Assembly: GCA_023386865.1 (NCBI GenBank)
Contig: JAEWIV010000467.1
Span: 1-7,520 of the forward strand
Source of the DNA: Pseudomonadota bacterium
GTDB lineage: Bacteria; Pseudomonadota; Alphaproteobacteria; Reyranellales; Reyranellaceae
Direction of reading: 5' to 3'
DNA length: 7,520 bases
The translations under genes were made by a program, and so were the position numbers. Within the stretch, counting starts at the first letter, position 1, and each line of letters begins with the position of its first letter. This document shows positions 1 through 6,438 of the stretch, one piece after another. The notes beneath the pieces were generated by a model, which was not told the DNA's origin, did not search any database, and saw only the letters and a program-made list of their open reading frames with translations.

Positions 1-32
1 CGCCGGCGGCGACCTAAAGGCGCCGCCCGGCG
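1..32. other. GC-rich stem-loop at the left edge
   Basis: Positions 1-11 and 21-32 are complementary except for one bulged base, and the loop (12-20) can add a small CC/GG pairing. No T-run follows, so it is a poor intrinsic terminator by itself. It may be the end of a larger structure cut by the window edge, or simply part of a GC-rich coding tail, since one reading frame is open through it. Confidence 0.3.
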
Positions 33-97
33 ATCAGCGAGAACGCAGCATGGGCTGGCAGCACGGACGGCTTGAAGGAGGATTTCTAATCGATTGA
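2..97 (+). CDS. possible C-terminal tail of an upstream gene (partial, unrecognised)
   Basis: The frame beginning at base 2 is open from the left edge to a TGA at 95-97, giving about 31 residues that end in GGFLID. Of the other two + strand frames, one stops at 15-17 and the other at 73-75. I found no minus-strand frame that starts here and stays open to the left edge. I do not recognise the peptide. It is too short to tell a real C-terminus from chance openness in GC-rich DNA, and the hairpin at 1-32 lies within it. Treat it as a possibility only. Confidence 0.2.
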   Translation, partial: AGGDLKAPPGDQRERSMGWQHGRLEGGFLID

Positions 98-178
98 TGG
101 ATAAAGATTCATCGTCGTCGGGCGACCCGCGCGGCCGGGAACGCGTTATGCTGGCCACCAGTCTATTGGAGGGACGTC

Positions 179-1420
179 ATGAGCGTTCTCAACGTTGCGC
201 CCTATGTGCCGACGCTTCAGCGCACCGAAGGCCAGCCGCCGCCGATCGCGGCGAACGACGGCCTGTCCTACATGTCGTTCGATCGTGACGGCGATGCGGG
301 AACCGCCAAGGCGCTAGAAGACGCGCTCGTCGAGATCGCCGGCGGCGAGGGCCAGCGCGTCGTCGACATGATCGACAAGGCGCCCCCCGGCCCGATCAAG
401 ACCAAGTGGGGGCTCGCCTTCCACGACTACGACGACTGCATGCGCTACATCCGCGAGTCGAACAGCCTCAAGGCGCCGCCCGGCGGCGTCGTGCTGCCGC
501 TGGCCTACACCGTCCACGAACGGCCGAGCTACTCCATCGTGCCGTCCAACGCCATCTGGCGCGATCCGGCGCACGCCGACACCGCGGCCCGTCTGCGCAA
601 GAACGAGGAGGACAACCGCCGGCGCAACCTCTATTTCCCGCACGTGCTGCGCGACGCGCGGCGCATCGGCGAGTACTACCCGGGCCTCTCGCCCAACAGC
701 CCCGAATGCATGGACAAGCTCGGCGTCTCGCTGGCCCACCTCGAATCGAAATGCACGAATTTCTACGATTCCGCGGAGGTGGAGCGCGTCTTCTACCCCG
801 AGATCGAGAAGCTGCTGCTCGACTTCTTCCCCGGCGCCACCGATGCGCTGGTCTACAACCACGACGTCTTCGACAAGGACTACACGGGCGACCGCACCGA
901 GGACCAGGACAACATGAATCCGGGCGTGAACGCCCGCTACGTCAACCTCGTGCACAACGACCTGAACGACAACTCGGGCCGCGTGCGCTGTCGCGAGCTT
1001 TTGACCAGGAACCTGCGCAACTTCGGCCGCCCGCAGCACTACACGGAGGAAGAGGCCGACCAAAAGATGTCGCGCCGGTTCATGTCGATAAACCTCGCCA
1101 AGCCGATGGAGACGGTCGAGCAGTTTCCCTTCGTGCTCTGCGCCTGGCCGTCCTTCGCCGACCAGCCCTACATCAACAACTACCGCATCTACGACGACCG
1201 CGTCGGCGAGACCACGCGCTTCACCTACCGGCCGAACCACGAGTGGTACTGGTTCCCCAGGCAGACCTCGACCGAGGTGTCGATGCTGAAGTGCTACGAC
1301 TCGATCACCGACGGCTCGGTCTCGCGCTGGTCCTTCCACACCGCCTGCATCGACCCCACCGCGCCGGCCGATGCCCGGTGCCGCAAGAACGTCGTGGTCC
1401 GGGCTTACGTCTTCTTCTAG
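179..1420 (+). CDS. CmcJ/NvfI/AsaB-family putative non-haem iron oxygenase
   Basis: This is a 413-residue cytoplasmic protein with no signal peptide or membrane segment. The start is supported by a strong Shine-Dalgarno GGAGGG at 168-173, five bases before the ATG. The C-terminal half resembles the family that includes CmcJ (cephamycin 7-methoxylation), NvfI (fungal endoperoxide formation) and AsaB. The family-like stretches are the YNHD segment near 226-229, VHND at 258-261, INLAKPM at 304-310, WYWFP at 356-360, LKCYDS at 370-375, FHTACIDP at 386-393 and a VRAYVFF end. H259 and D261, with H387 far downstream, could form an HxD...H iron-binding triad; that assignment is inference from spacing. 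At 413 residues it is longer than the roughly 300 usual for CmcJ, mostly through its N-terminal part. It stands alone: no methyltransferase, NRPS or PKS gene lies nearby, so the substrate cannot be guessed. Membership of the family is fairly sure; the exact reaction is unknown. Confidence 0.8.
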   Translation: MSVLNVAPYVPTLQRTEGQPPPIAANDGLSYMSFDRDGDAGTAKALEDALVEIAGGEGQRVVDMIDKAPPGPIKTKWGLAFHDYDDCMRYIRESNSLKAPPGGVVLPLAYTVHERPSYSIVPSNAIWRDPAHADTAARLRKNEEDNRRRNLYFPHVLRDARRIGEYYPGLSPNSPECMDKLGVSLAHLESKCTNFYDSAEVERVFYPEIEKLLLDFFPGATDALVYNHDVFDKDYTGDRTEDQDNMNPGVNARYVNLVHNDLNDNSGRVRCRELLTRNLRNFGRPQHYTEEEADQKMSRRFMSINLAKPMETVEQFPFVLCAWPSFADQPYINNYRIYDDRVGETTRFTYRPNHEWYWFPRQTSTEVSMLKCYDSITDGSVSRWSFHTACIDPTAPADARCRKNVVVRAYVFF

Positions 1421-1423
1421 AAG

Positions 1424-1456
1424 GGCGGGGCCGGGGTATCGCGCCCCGGTCCCGCC
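1424..1456 (+). terminator. GC hairpin after the CmcJ-family gene, probable terminator
   Basis: Thirteen-base arms at 1424-1436 and 1444-1456 pair fully apart from one G-U wobble, around a 7-nt loop (1437-1443). The hairpin starts three bases after the stop codon. What follows is AACTCCTT rather than a clean T-run, so it may be a weak intrinsic terminator or mainly protect the 3' end of the mRNA. Confidence 0.6.
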
Positions 1457-1497
1457 AACTCCTTCTGATCATTGATGAATTTTAGGCCGGCGGTGGG

Positions 1498-1526
1498 TTG
1501 ACGCGGCGCTTCCGGGTCCCTATTTT
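1498..1526 (+). promoter_or_regulatory. sigma70-type promoter for rpmJ
   Basis: A -35 element TTGACG (1498-1503) and a -10 element TATTTT (1521-1526) are separated by exactly 17 bases. Each element differs from the consensus hexamer by one or two bases. A transcript from here would start near 1533 and give a leader of about 48 nt before the rpmJ ATG. It is the best promoter match I noticed in the window, in keeping with a strongly expressed ribosomal protein gene. Confidence 0.7.
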
Positions 1527-1545
1527 CCGCGCTCTTTCGGAATTC

Positions 1546-1563
1546 CCCCGGCGGCCGCCGGGG
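1546..1563 (+). promoter_or_regulatory. perfect 18-nt palindrome in the rpmJ leader, attenuator-like
   Basis: CCCCGGCGGCCGCCGGGG reads the same on both strands and folds as a 7-bp all-GC stem with a GGCC loop. It is followed by CTTTTGTT (1564-1571) and lies between the predicted transcription start and the rpmJ ribosome binding site. A strong stem plus a T-run has the form of an intrinsic terminator, so part of the transcription may end before the gene. Alternatively it terminates read-through from the gene on the left, or is only a stable leader hairpin. Confidence 0.5.
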
Positions 1564-1581
1564 CTTTTGTTGAGAAGAACC

Positions 1582-1707
1582 ATGAAGATCCGTCATTCCC
1601 TCAAGTCCGTGAAGGCGCGCCACAAGGACAGCCGCATCGTCCGCCGCAAGGGCCGCGTCTACGTCATCAACAAGACCAACCCGCGCTTCAAGGCTCGCCA
1701 GGGCTAA
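1582..1707 (+). CDS. rpmJ: 50S ribosomal protein L36, cysteine-free alphaproteobacterial type
   Basis: This 41-residue basic protein is a component of the large ribosomal subunit. The ends are typical of L36: MKIRHSLKS at the start and NPRFKARQG at the finish, with a central RRKGRVYVINK strand. The zinc-ribbon type of L36 carries three cysteines and a histidine; here there is no cysteine at all, so this is the zinc-independent form, common in Alphaproteobacteria. The frame is open upstream to 1498, but the conserved MKIR start and an AGAAG ribosome binding site a few bases before it fix the ATG at 1582. The gene is monocistronic by appearance, with its own promoter upstream and a strong terminator 21 bases after the stop codon. 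Confidence 0.95.
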   Translation: MKIRHSLKSVKARHKDSRIVRRKGRVYVINKTNPRFKARQG

Positions 1708-1728
1708 GGTCCGGCGCGTCCAGCGTTC

Positions 1729-1765
1729 AAAAAGCGGCGGAGGCCTCCGGCTTCCGCCGCTTTTT
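1729..1765. terminator. strong bidirectional intrinsic terminator after rpmJ
   Basis: Perfect 13-base inverted arms, AAAAAGCGGCGGA (1729-1741) and TCCGCCGCTTTTT (1753-1765), surround an 11-nt loop. The A-run before and the T-run after the GC stem make it a good Rho-independent terminator in both directions. It ends only 22 bases before the glcD start codon. Confidence 0.9.
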
Positions 1766-1787
1766 CATTTGGCGTAAGGATCGGGGC

Positions 1788-3275
1788 ATGGAGATGCCGC
1801 CGCTCGATCCCGCCATTCTCGCCCGCCGGTCCGAGATCGTGGCAGCGTTGCGCGCCATCGTGCCGGGCGAGGGGGTGATCGACGATCTGGACGGCATGCG
1901 GCCTTTCGAGTGCGACGCCCTCTCGGCCTACCGCCAGATGCCGCTGGTCGTGGTCCTGCCCGAGACGGTGGCGCAGGTCTCGGCCATCCTGCGCTACTGC
2001 CAGGACAACAAGGTAAAGGTCGTGCCGCGCGGCGCCGGCACCTCGCTGTCGGGCGGCTCCATGCCGGTGGGCGACGCCATCCTGCTTGGCCTCGGCAAGT
2101 TCAACCGCGTGCTGGAGATCGACTACGCCAACCGCTGCGCCCGCGTGCAGCCCGGCGTCACCAACCTCGGCATCTCCAAGGCGGTCGAGCACGAGGGCTT
2201 TTATTACGCGCCCGACCCCAGCTCGCAGATCGCCTGCTCGATCGGCGGTAATGTCGCAGAGAACTCGGGCGGCGTGCACTGCCTGAAATACGGCCTCACG
2301 ACGAACAACCTTCTAGGCATCGAGGTGGTGCTGATGACCGGCGAGGTCGTGCGCCTGGGCGGCAAGCATCTCGACTCCGAAGGCTACGACCTCCTGGGCC
2401 TGATGACCGGGTCCGAGGGCCTTTTGGGCGTCGTCACGGAGGTGACGGTGCGCCTGCTACGCAAGCCGTCTACGGCGCGCACCGTCCTGCTGGGCTTCCC
2501 GACCGAGGCGGGCGCAGCCGACTGCGTCGCGGCCGTCATCGCCTCGGGCATCATCCCCGGCGGCATGGAGATGATGGACAAGGACGCCGTGAAGTGCGCC
2601 GAGGCCTATGTCGGCGCGGGCTATCCTCTCGACGTCGAGGGGCTGCTGATCGTCGAGCTGGATGGCCCGGCGATCGAGGTCGACTATCTGGTCGAGCGCG
2701 TCAGCGGCATCGCCCGCGACCGTGGCGCCACCACGGTGCGGGTCAGCCATGACGAGCAGGAGCGCGTGCTGTTCTGGGCCGGCCGCAAGGCCGCGTTCCC
2801 CGCCGTCGGCCAGATCTCGCCCGACTACATGTGCCTCGACGGCTCGGTGCCGCGCGGCCGCCTGGTCGAGGTGCTGGCGGAGATGCGCCAGATGTCCAGG
2901 AAGCACGGCCTGCGCGTCGTCAACGTCTTCCATGCCGGCGACGGCAACCTGCACCCACTGATCCTGTTCGACGCCAACGATCCCGGCGAGCTCCGCCGCG
3001 CCGAGGAATTCGGCGCCGACATCCTGCGCCTCTGCGTGCGCGTCGGCGGCGTGCTGACCGGCGAGCACGGCGTCGGCATCGAGAAGCGGGACCTGATGGG
3101 CGAGCAGTTCACCGAGATCGATCTCGACCAGCAGATGCGCGTGAAGTGCGCCTTCGATCCCGACCATCTGCTTAATCCCGGCAAGGTCTTCCCCAAGCTG
3201 CGCCGCTGCGCCGAGCTCGGCCGCCTGGTGGTGCACCAGAACAAGATCCCGTTCCCCGACATCCCGCGGTTCTGA
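1788..3275 (+). CDS. glcD: glycolate oxidase subunit GlcD, FAD-linked
   Basis: GlcD is the main flavin subunit of glycolate dehydrogenase, which oxidises glycolate (and often D-lactate) to glyoxylate and feeds electrons to the respiratory chain through GlcF. The 495 residues match the usual length (E. coli about 499). The N-terminal FAD-binding domain (about 50-225) has the PRGAGTSLSGGS loop (80-91), PDPSS (142-146) and GGNVAENSGG (153-162). The C-terminal FAD-linked oxidase domain (about 230-470) has HAGDGNLH (382-389), GEHGVG (425-430) and LLNPGK (461-466). By analogy with D-2-hydroxyglutarate dehydrogenase, H382, H389 and E426 should bind the catalytic metal. The tail ending FPDIPRF is typical of alphaproteobacterial GlcD. 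AAGGA at 1776-1780 sits seven bases before the ATG, which supports this start. It is the first gene of a tight operon. D-lactate dehydrogenase is the main alternative, but the adjoining glcE and glcF favour GlcD. Confidence 0.95.
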   Translation: MEMPPLDPAILARRSEIVAALRAIVPGEGVIDDLDGMRPFECDALSAYRQMPLVVVLPETVAQVSAILRYCQDNKVKVVPRGAGTSLSGGSMPVGDAILLGLGKFNRVLEIDYANRCARVQPGVTNLGISKAVEHEGFYYAPDPSSQIACSIGGNVAENSGGVHCLKYGLTTNNLLGIEVVLMTGEVVRLGGKHLDSEGYDLLGLMTGSEGLLGVVTEVTVRLLRKPSTARTVLLGFPTEAGAADCVAAVIASGIIPGGMEMMDKDAVKCAEAYVGAGYPLDVEGLLIVELDGPAIEVDYLVERVSGIARDRGATTVRVSHDEQERVLFWAGRKAAFPAVGQISPDYMCLDGSVPRGRLVEVLAEMRQMSRKHGLRVVNVFHAGDGNLHPLILFDANDPGELRRAEEFGADILRLCVRVGGVLTGEHGVGIEKRDLMGEQFTEIDLDQQMRVKCAFDPDHLLNPGKVFPKLRRCAELGRLVVHQNKIPFPDIPRF

Positions 3276-3278
3276 GGC

Positions 3279-4448
3279 ATGGCGGGCACCATCAAGCCGC
3301 GCGACGCCAAGGAGCTGCGTCAGGCCGTCGAATGGGCGCTGAATGACTCCCGGACGCTCGACGTGCGCGGCCAGGGCAGCAAGCTCGCTGTCGGCAAGCC
3401 AATGACCTGCGATCAGGTGCTCGATCTTTCGGGCATCTCCGGCATCGTCGACTACGCCCCCGAGGAGCTGGTCGTGACGCTCCGCGCCGGCACGCCGATT
3501 CGCGAGGTCGAGGCGCTGCTCGCCCAGCGTAACCAGATGCTGGCCTTCGAGCCGCCCGACCTCGGGCCGCTCCTGGGCAAAGAGGCGGGGCAGGGCACCC
3601 TGGTCGGCGCGGTCATGGGCAACCTCGCCGGCCCGCGCCGCATCGCCGCCGGCGCGGCGCGCGATCACCTGCTGGGCTTCAGCGGCGTCAACGGCCGCGG
3701 CGAGGCCTTCAAGTCGGGCGGCAAGGTAATGAAGAACGTCACCGGCTACGACCTCTCCAAGCTTCTGGCCGGCTCCTGGGGCACGCTCGCCGTGCTCGAC
3801 GAGGTATCGGTGAAGGTGCTGCCCGCGCCCGACCAGACGCGCACCTTGATGCTGCACGGCCTCTCCGACGAGGCGGCGGTCGAGGCGATGTGCGCCGCCA
3901 TGGGCAGCCCGCACGACGTCTCCGGCGCCGCCCATGTCAAAGACAGGACGGCCCTGCGTCTCGAGGGCGTCGCGCCGTCGGTCGAAGCGCGCCTGAAGGG
4001 CCTGCGCGATCTGCTGGCGACGACGGGCGCAATGATGACGGAACTCGGCACACTCGAAAGCCGCGACTTCTGGCGCCACGTGCGCGACGTGACGCCTCTC
4101 TCGAGTGCACGTGATGCTGTCATATGGAAGATCTCCTGCCCACCGACCGAGGGCCCGGGCATCGTCGCGCGAATCAAGGCATGGCATCCCTTGGCCGAGG
4201 CCTTCTACGACTGGTCGGGAGGCCTCATCTGGCTCGCGATGCCGCCGAGCGATGACGCTTGCCACTCGATCGTGCGCGGCGCGCTTGGCCCGCCCGGTGG
4301 CCACGCCACTTTGGTTCGCGCCAACGAGAAGGCGCGGTCGAGCGTCCCGGTGTTCCAGCCGCAGCCGACAGCGCTCGCCGCCTTGGCGTCGCGTGTGAAG
4401 GAAAGCTTCGATCCCAAGGGCCTCTTCAATCCGGGCCGGATGGGCTGA
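3279..4448 (+). CDS. glcE: glycolate oxidase subunit GlcE, FAD-binding
   Basis: GlcE is the second flavin-domain subunit of the glycolate dehydrogenase complex and is needed for activity with GlcD and GlcF. The protein has 389 residues, somewhat longer than E. coli GlcE (350). An FAD-binding type-4 domain covers roughly residues 5-185, with VRGQGSK (29-35), GNLAGPRR (114-121) and the conserved KSGGKVMKNVTGYDLSKLL stretch (145-163), which is highly characteristic of GlcE. The chain closes with FDPKGLFNPGRM (377-388), the family's C-terminal signature. The start lies three bases after the glcD stop with no separate strong Shine-Dalgarno, so translation is probably coupled to glcD. No signal peptide or membrane segment is visible. 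Confidence 0.94.
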   Translation: MAGTIKPRDAKELRQAVEWALNDSRTLDVRGQGSKLAVGKPMTCDQVLDLSGISGIVDYAPEELVVTLRAGTPIREVEALLAQRNQMLAFEPPDLGPLLGKEAGQGTLVGAVMGNLAGPRRIAAGAARDHLLGFSGVNGRGEAFKSGGKVMKNVTGYDLSKLLAGSWGTLAVLDEVSVKVLPAPDQTRTLMLHGLSDEAAVEAMCAAMGSPHDVSGAAHVKDRTALRLEGVAPSVEARLKGLRDLLATTGAMMTELGTLESRDFWRHVRDVTPLSSARDAVIWKISCPPTEGPGIVARIKAWHPLAEAFYDWSGGLIWLAMPPSDDACHSIVRGALGPPGGHATLVRANEKARSSVPVFQPQPTALAALASRVKESFDPKGLFNPGRMG

Positions 4449-4451
4449 GCG

Positions 4452-5783
4452 ATGCAGACCAACTTCACCCTGGCCCAGCTCAACGATCCGGAGACCGCGC
4501 GCAGCGAGCACATCCTGCGCAAGTGCGTGCATTGCGGCTTCTGTACCGCGACCTGCCCGACCTTCGTGCTGCTGGGCGACGAGCGCGACAGCCCGCGCGG
4601 GCGCATCTACTTCATCAAGGCGATGCTGGAGGGCGATCGCGCGCCGACGGCGTCGGAGGTGAAGCATGTCGACCGCTGCCTGTCGTGCCTCAGCTGTATG
4701 ACGACCTGCCCGTCGGGCGTGCACTACATGCACCTCGTCGATCATGGGCGGCATCACATCGAGGAGCGTTTTACGCGCCCGCTGCCGGATCGGCTGCTGC
4801 GCAGCCTGCTCGCCTGGCTGATGCCGCGGCCGACACTGTTCCGTTGGACCATGGTCCTGGGCCGGTTGGCCAAGCCGCTGGCCGCGCTGCTCCCGGCCCG
4901 CAGCGCCGATCCGGCCGGCGCGACGTTCTTTCGGCGCCTGCGGGCGATGCTCGAAGCGGTGCCGGATCGGCTGAGGGGACCCTCGCCGGTCGACCGGCCG
5001 CAGACCTTCCCGGCCGTCGGCCTGCGCCGCAAGCGCGTGGCGCTGATGCCGGGCTGCGGCCAGCAGGTGCTGGCGCCGGAGGTCAACGAGGCGACGGTGC
5101 GGCTTCTGACCCGGCACGGCATGGAAGTGGTGAATGTCGCGGGCTCGGGCTGCTGCGGCTCGTCGGTGCTGCATGTCGGCCGCAACGACGAGGCGTTGGC
5201 GCTGGCCAGGCGCAACATCGAGGCCTGGATGCGGGAGATCGACGGTGCGGGCCTCGACGCCATCGTCATCAATGCCTCAGGCTGCGGCACCACGATCAAG
5301 GACTACGGTGCCATGTTGGCCAACGATCCGGCCTGGAAGGAGCGGGCCGAGCAGGTGGCGCGGCTCGCCAAGGACGTCACCGAAGTCATGCTGGAAGTCG
5401 GTCTCGCGAACGTGACCGCGCGGCCGCTCACCGTGGCCTATCATTCGGCCTGTTCCATGCAGCACGGCCAGAAGGTGACCGAGCAACCCAAGAAGCTCTT
5501 GCGCGATGCCGGGTTCGTCGTGAAGGACGTGCCCGAAGGCCACCTCTGCTGCGGCTGGGCCGGCACCTACCAGGTGCTGCAGCCCGAGCTGTCGCGCCGC
5601 CTGCGCGACCGCAAGGTCGCCAACATCGAGAGCGTCAGCCCCGATGTCGTCGCCGCCGGCAACTTCGGCTGCATCGGCAACATCGCCTCGGGCACCGGCA
5701 TTCCGATCGCCCACACCGTCGAGCTGCTCGACTGGGCGACCGGCGGACCGAAGCCGCCTGCCCTGTCCCACGGGCGACAATGA
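4452..5783 (+). CDS. glcF: glycolate oxidase iron-sulfur subunit GlcF
   Basis: GlcF is the electron-transfer subunit that takes electrons from the GlcD/GlcE flavins towards the membrane quinone pool. It has 443 residues (E. coli 407). Two ferredoxin-type 4Fe-4S motifs lie near the N-terminus: C25, C28, C31, C35 and C76, C79, C82, C86, both CxxCxxCxxxCP. Two cysteine-rich CCG domains follow. The first includes C202, C234-C235 and C278; the second includes C334, C366-C367 and C407. CCG domains of this kind bind additional iron-sulfur clusters or help contact the quinone in related enzymes such as heterodisulfide reductase. The residues between 110 and 150 are rich in hydrophobic and basic residues and may touch the membrane. 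The gene begins three bases after glcE and its TGA overlaps the next start codon as ATGA. Confidence 0.95.
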   Translation: MQTNFTLAQLNDPETARSEHILRKCVHCGFCTATCPTFVLLGDERDSPRGRIYFIKAMLEGDRAPTASEVKHVDRCLSCLSCMTTCPSGVHYMHLVDHGRHHIEERFTRPLPDRLLRSLLAWLMPRPTLFRWTMVLGRLAKPLAALLPARSADPAGATFFRRLRAMLEAVPDRLRGPSPVDRPQTFPAVGLRRKRVALMPGCGQQVLAPEVNEATVRLLTRHGMEVVNVAGSGCCGSSVLHVGRNDEALALARRNIEAWMREIDGAGLDAIVINASGCGTTIKDYGAMLANDPAWKERAEQVARLAKDVTEVMLEVGLANVTARPLTVAYHSACSMQHGQKVTEQPKKLLRDAGFVVKDVPEGHLCCGWAGTYQVLQPELSRRLRDRKVANIESVSPDVVAAGNFGCIGNIASGTGIPIAHTVELLDWATGGPKPPALSHGRQ

Positions 5784-6376
5784 CTTTTCTTCGCACTTGC
5801 CTTGCTGCACTGCTCGGCCTGATGCTGGGAACGAACGTGCTGGCGCAGAACGGCGGGAGCGGCACCATGCTCGATACCTTGTTTGCCAAGCTGCAGACGG
5901 CGACCGACCCCATGGCGATCCAGTCGCTGGAGGCAGCGATCTGGGAGCAATGGATCATGGTGCCGGAGGGCTCGCAGCGCGACCTGATGCTGCGCGGCAT
6001 CGCCGAGATGCAGCAGCGCGAGCTGAAGCAGTCCGTCGAGACCTTCAGCAAGCTGATCGAGATGGCGCCCGAACTCTCGGAGGCCTGGAACAAGCGGGCG
6101 ACCGCCTATTGGCTGCTCGGCGACTTCCCGGCCTCGCTGAACGACATCTGCGAGACGGTGAAGCGCGAGCCGCGCCATTTCGGCGCCTATTCCGGTCTCG
6201 GCATGATCCGCGCGGAAATGGGCGAGTATCCGCGCGCCGTTGCTGCCTTCGAGATGGCCAAGAAGCACAATCCGCACATCGTCGGGATCGACGACGAGAT
6301 CGAGCGCCTGAAGGCGATGGGCGGCAACAAGCCGGCCGATCCACTGGGCTGCACGCAGCGCACGGCCGGCCGCTAG
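5780..6376 (+). CDS. exported tetratricopeptide-repeat protein
   Basis: This 198-residue protein starts inside the glcF stop codon (ATGA overlap at 5780-5783), so it is very likely translated by coupling to glcF. The frame is open far upstream, to 4259, but that part only shadows glcE and glcF. The start is fixed by the signal peptide: a short basic N-terminus, a hydrophobic run (about 7-21) and a VLA-QN cleavage site after residue 22. There is no lipobox cysteine, so a soluble periplasmic protein is expected. Three TPR-like units follow at about 67-100, 101-134 and 135-168, with typical W/A/G/Y/P positions such as EAWNKRATAYWLLGDF. TPRs are protein-binding scaffolds; no catalytic domain is seen. 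Its role beside glycolate oxidation is unknown, and it may be an operon passenger. Confidence 0.85.
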   Translation: MTFLRTCLAALLGLMLGTNVLAQNGGSGTMLDTLFAKLQTATDPMAIQSLEAAIWEQWIMVPEGSQRDLMLRGIAEMQQRELKQSVETFSKLIEMAPELSEAWNKRATAYWLLGDFPASLNDICETVKREPRHFGAYSGLGMIRAEMGEYPRAVAAFEMAKKHNPHIVGIDDEIERLKAMGGNKPADPLGCTQRTAGR

Positions 6377-6426
6377 TTGCTTGCAGCGCCGCAGGCGCGC
6401 GGGCAGACTCCGGCCGGTTTCAATTC

Positions 6427-6431
6427 AAGGA
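6427..6431 (+). promoter_or_regulatory. ribosome binding site of the amidohydrolase gene
   Basis: AAGGA lies seven bases before the ATG at 6439 and decides this start. A competing ATG at 6431 is in another frame and has no such site. The 62-base gap between the TPR gene and this one (6377-6438) shows a small GCGCC/GGCGC hairpin (6386-6398) without a T-run. I see neither a convincing terminator nor a clear promoter, so read-through from the glc operon is possible. Confidence 0.6.
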
Positions 6432-6438
6432 TGGGTCA

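Noticed and set aside
314..1339. A 341-residue minus-strand open frame opposite the CmcJ-family gene
   Set aside because: It has low-complexity V/R/A/G/E composition and no domain, while the + strand frame has family motifs and a strong ribosome binding site.
406..1485. A 359-residue + strand frame overlapping the CmcJ-family gene
   Set aside because: It is an arginine- and alanine-rich shadow in another frame, with no recognisable motif.
1498..1581. N-terminal extension of L36 from a TTG at 1498
   Set aside because: The TTG is part of the -35 promoter element, and L36 proteins begin with the MKIR-type sequence found at 1582.
2457..5174. A 905-residue open frame on the minus strand
   Set aside because: It lies opposite glcD, glcE and glcF, which have unmistakable family motifs. 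Its translation is rich in R, A, H, Q and G without recognisable domains, the usual antisense shadow of GC-rich coding sequence.
4259..5779. Upstream in-frame extension of the TPR protein to 705 residues
   Set aside because: The first 507 codons are an out-of-frame shadow of glcE and glcF. The signal peptide beginning at 5780 and the ATGA overlap mark the true start.
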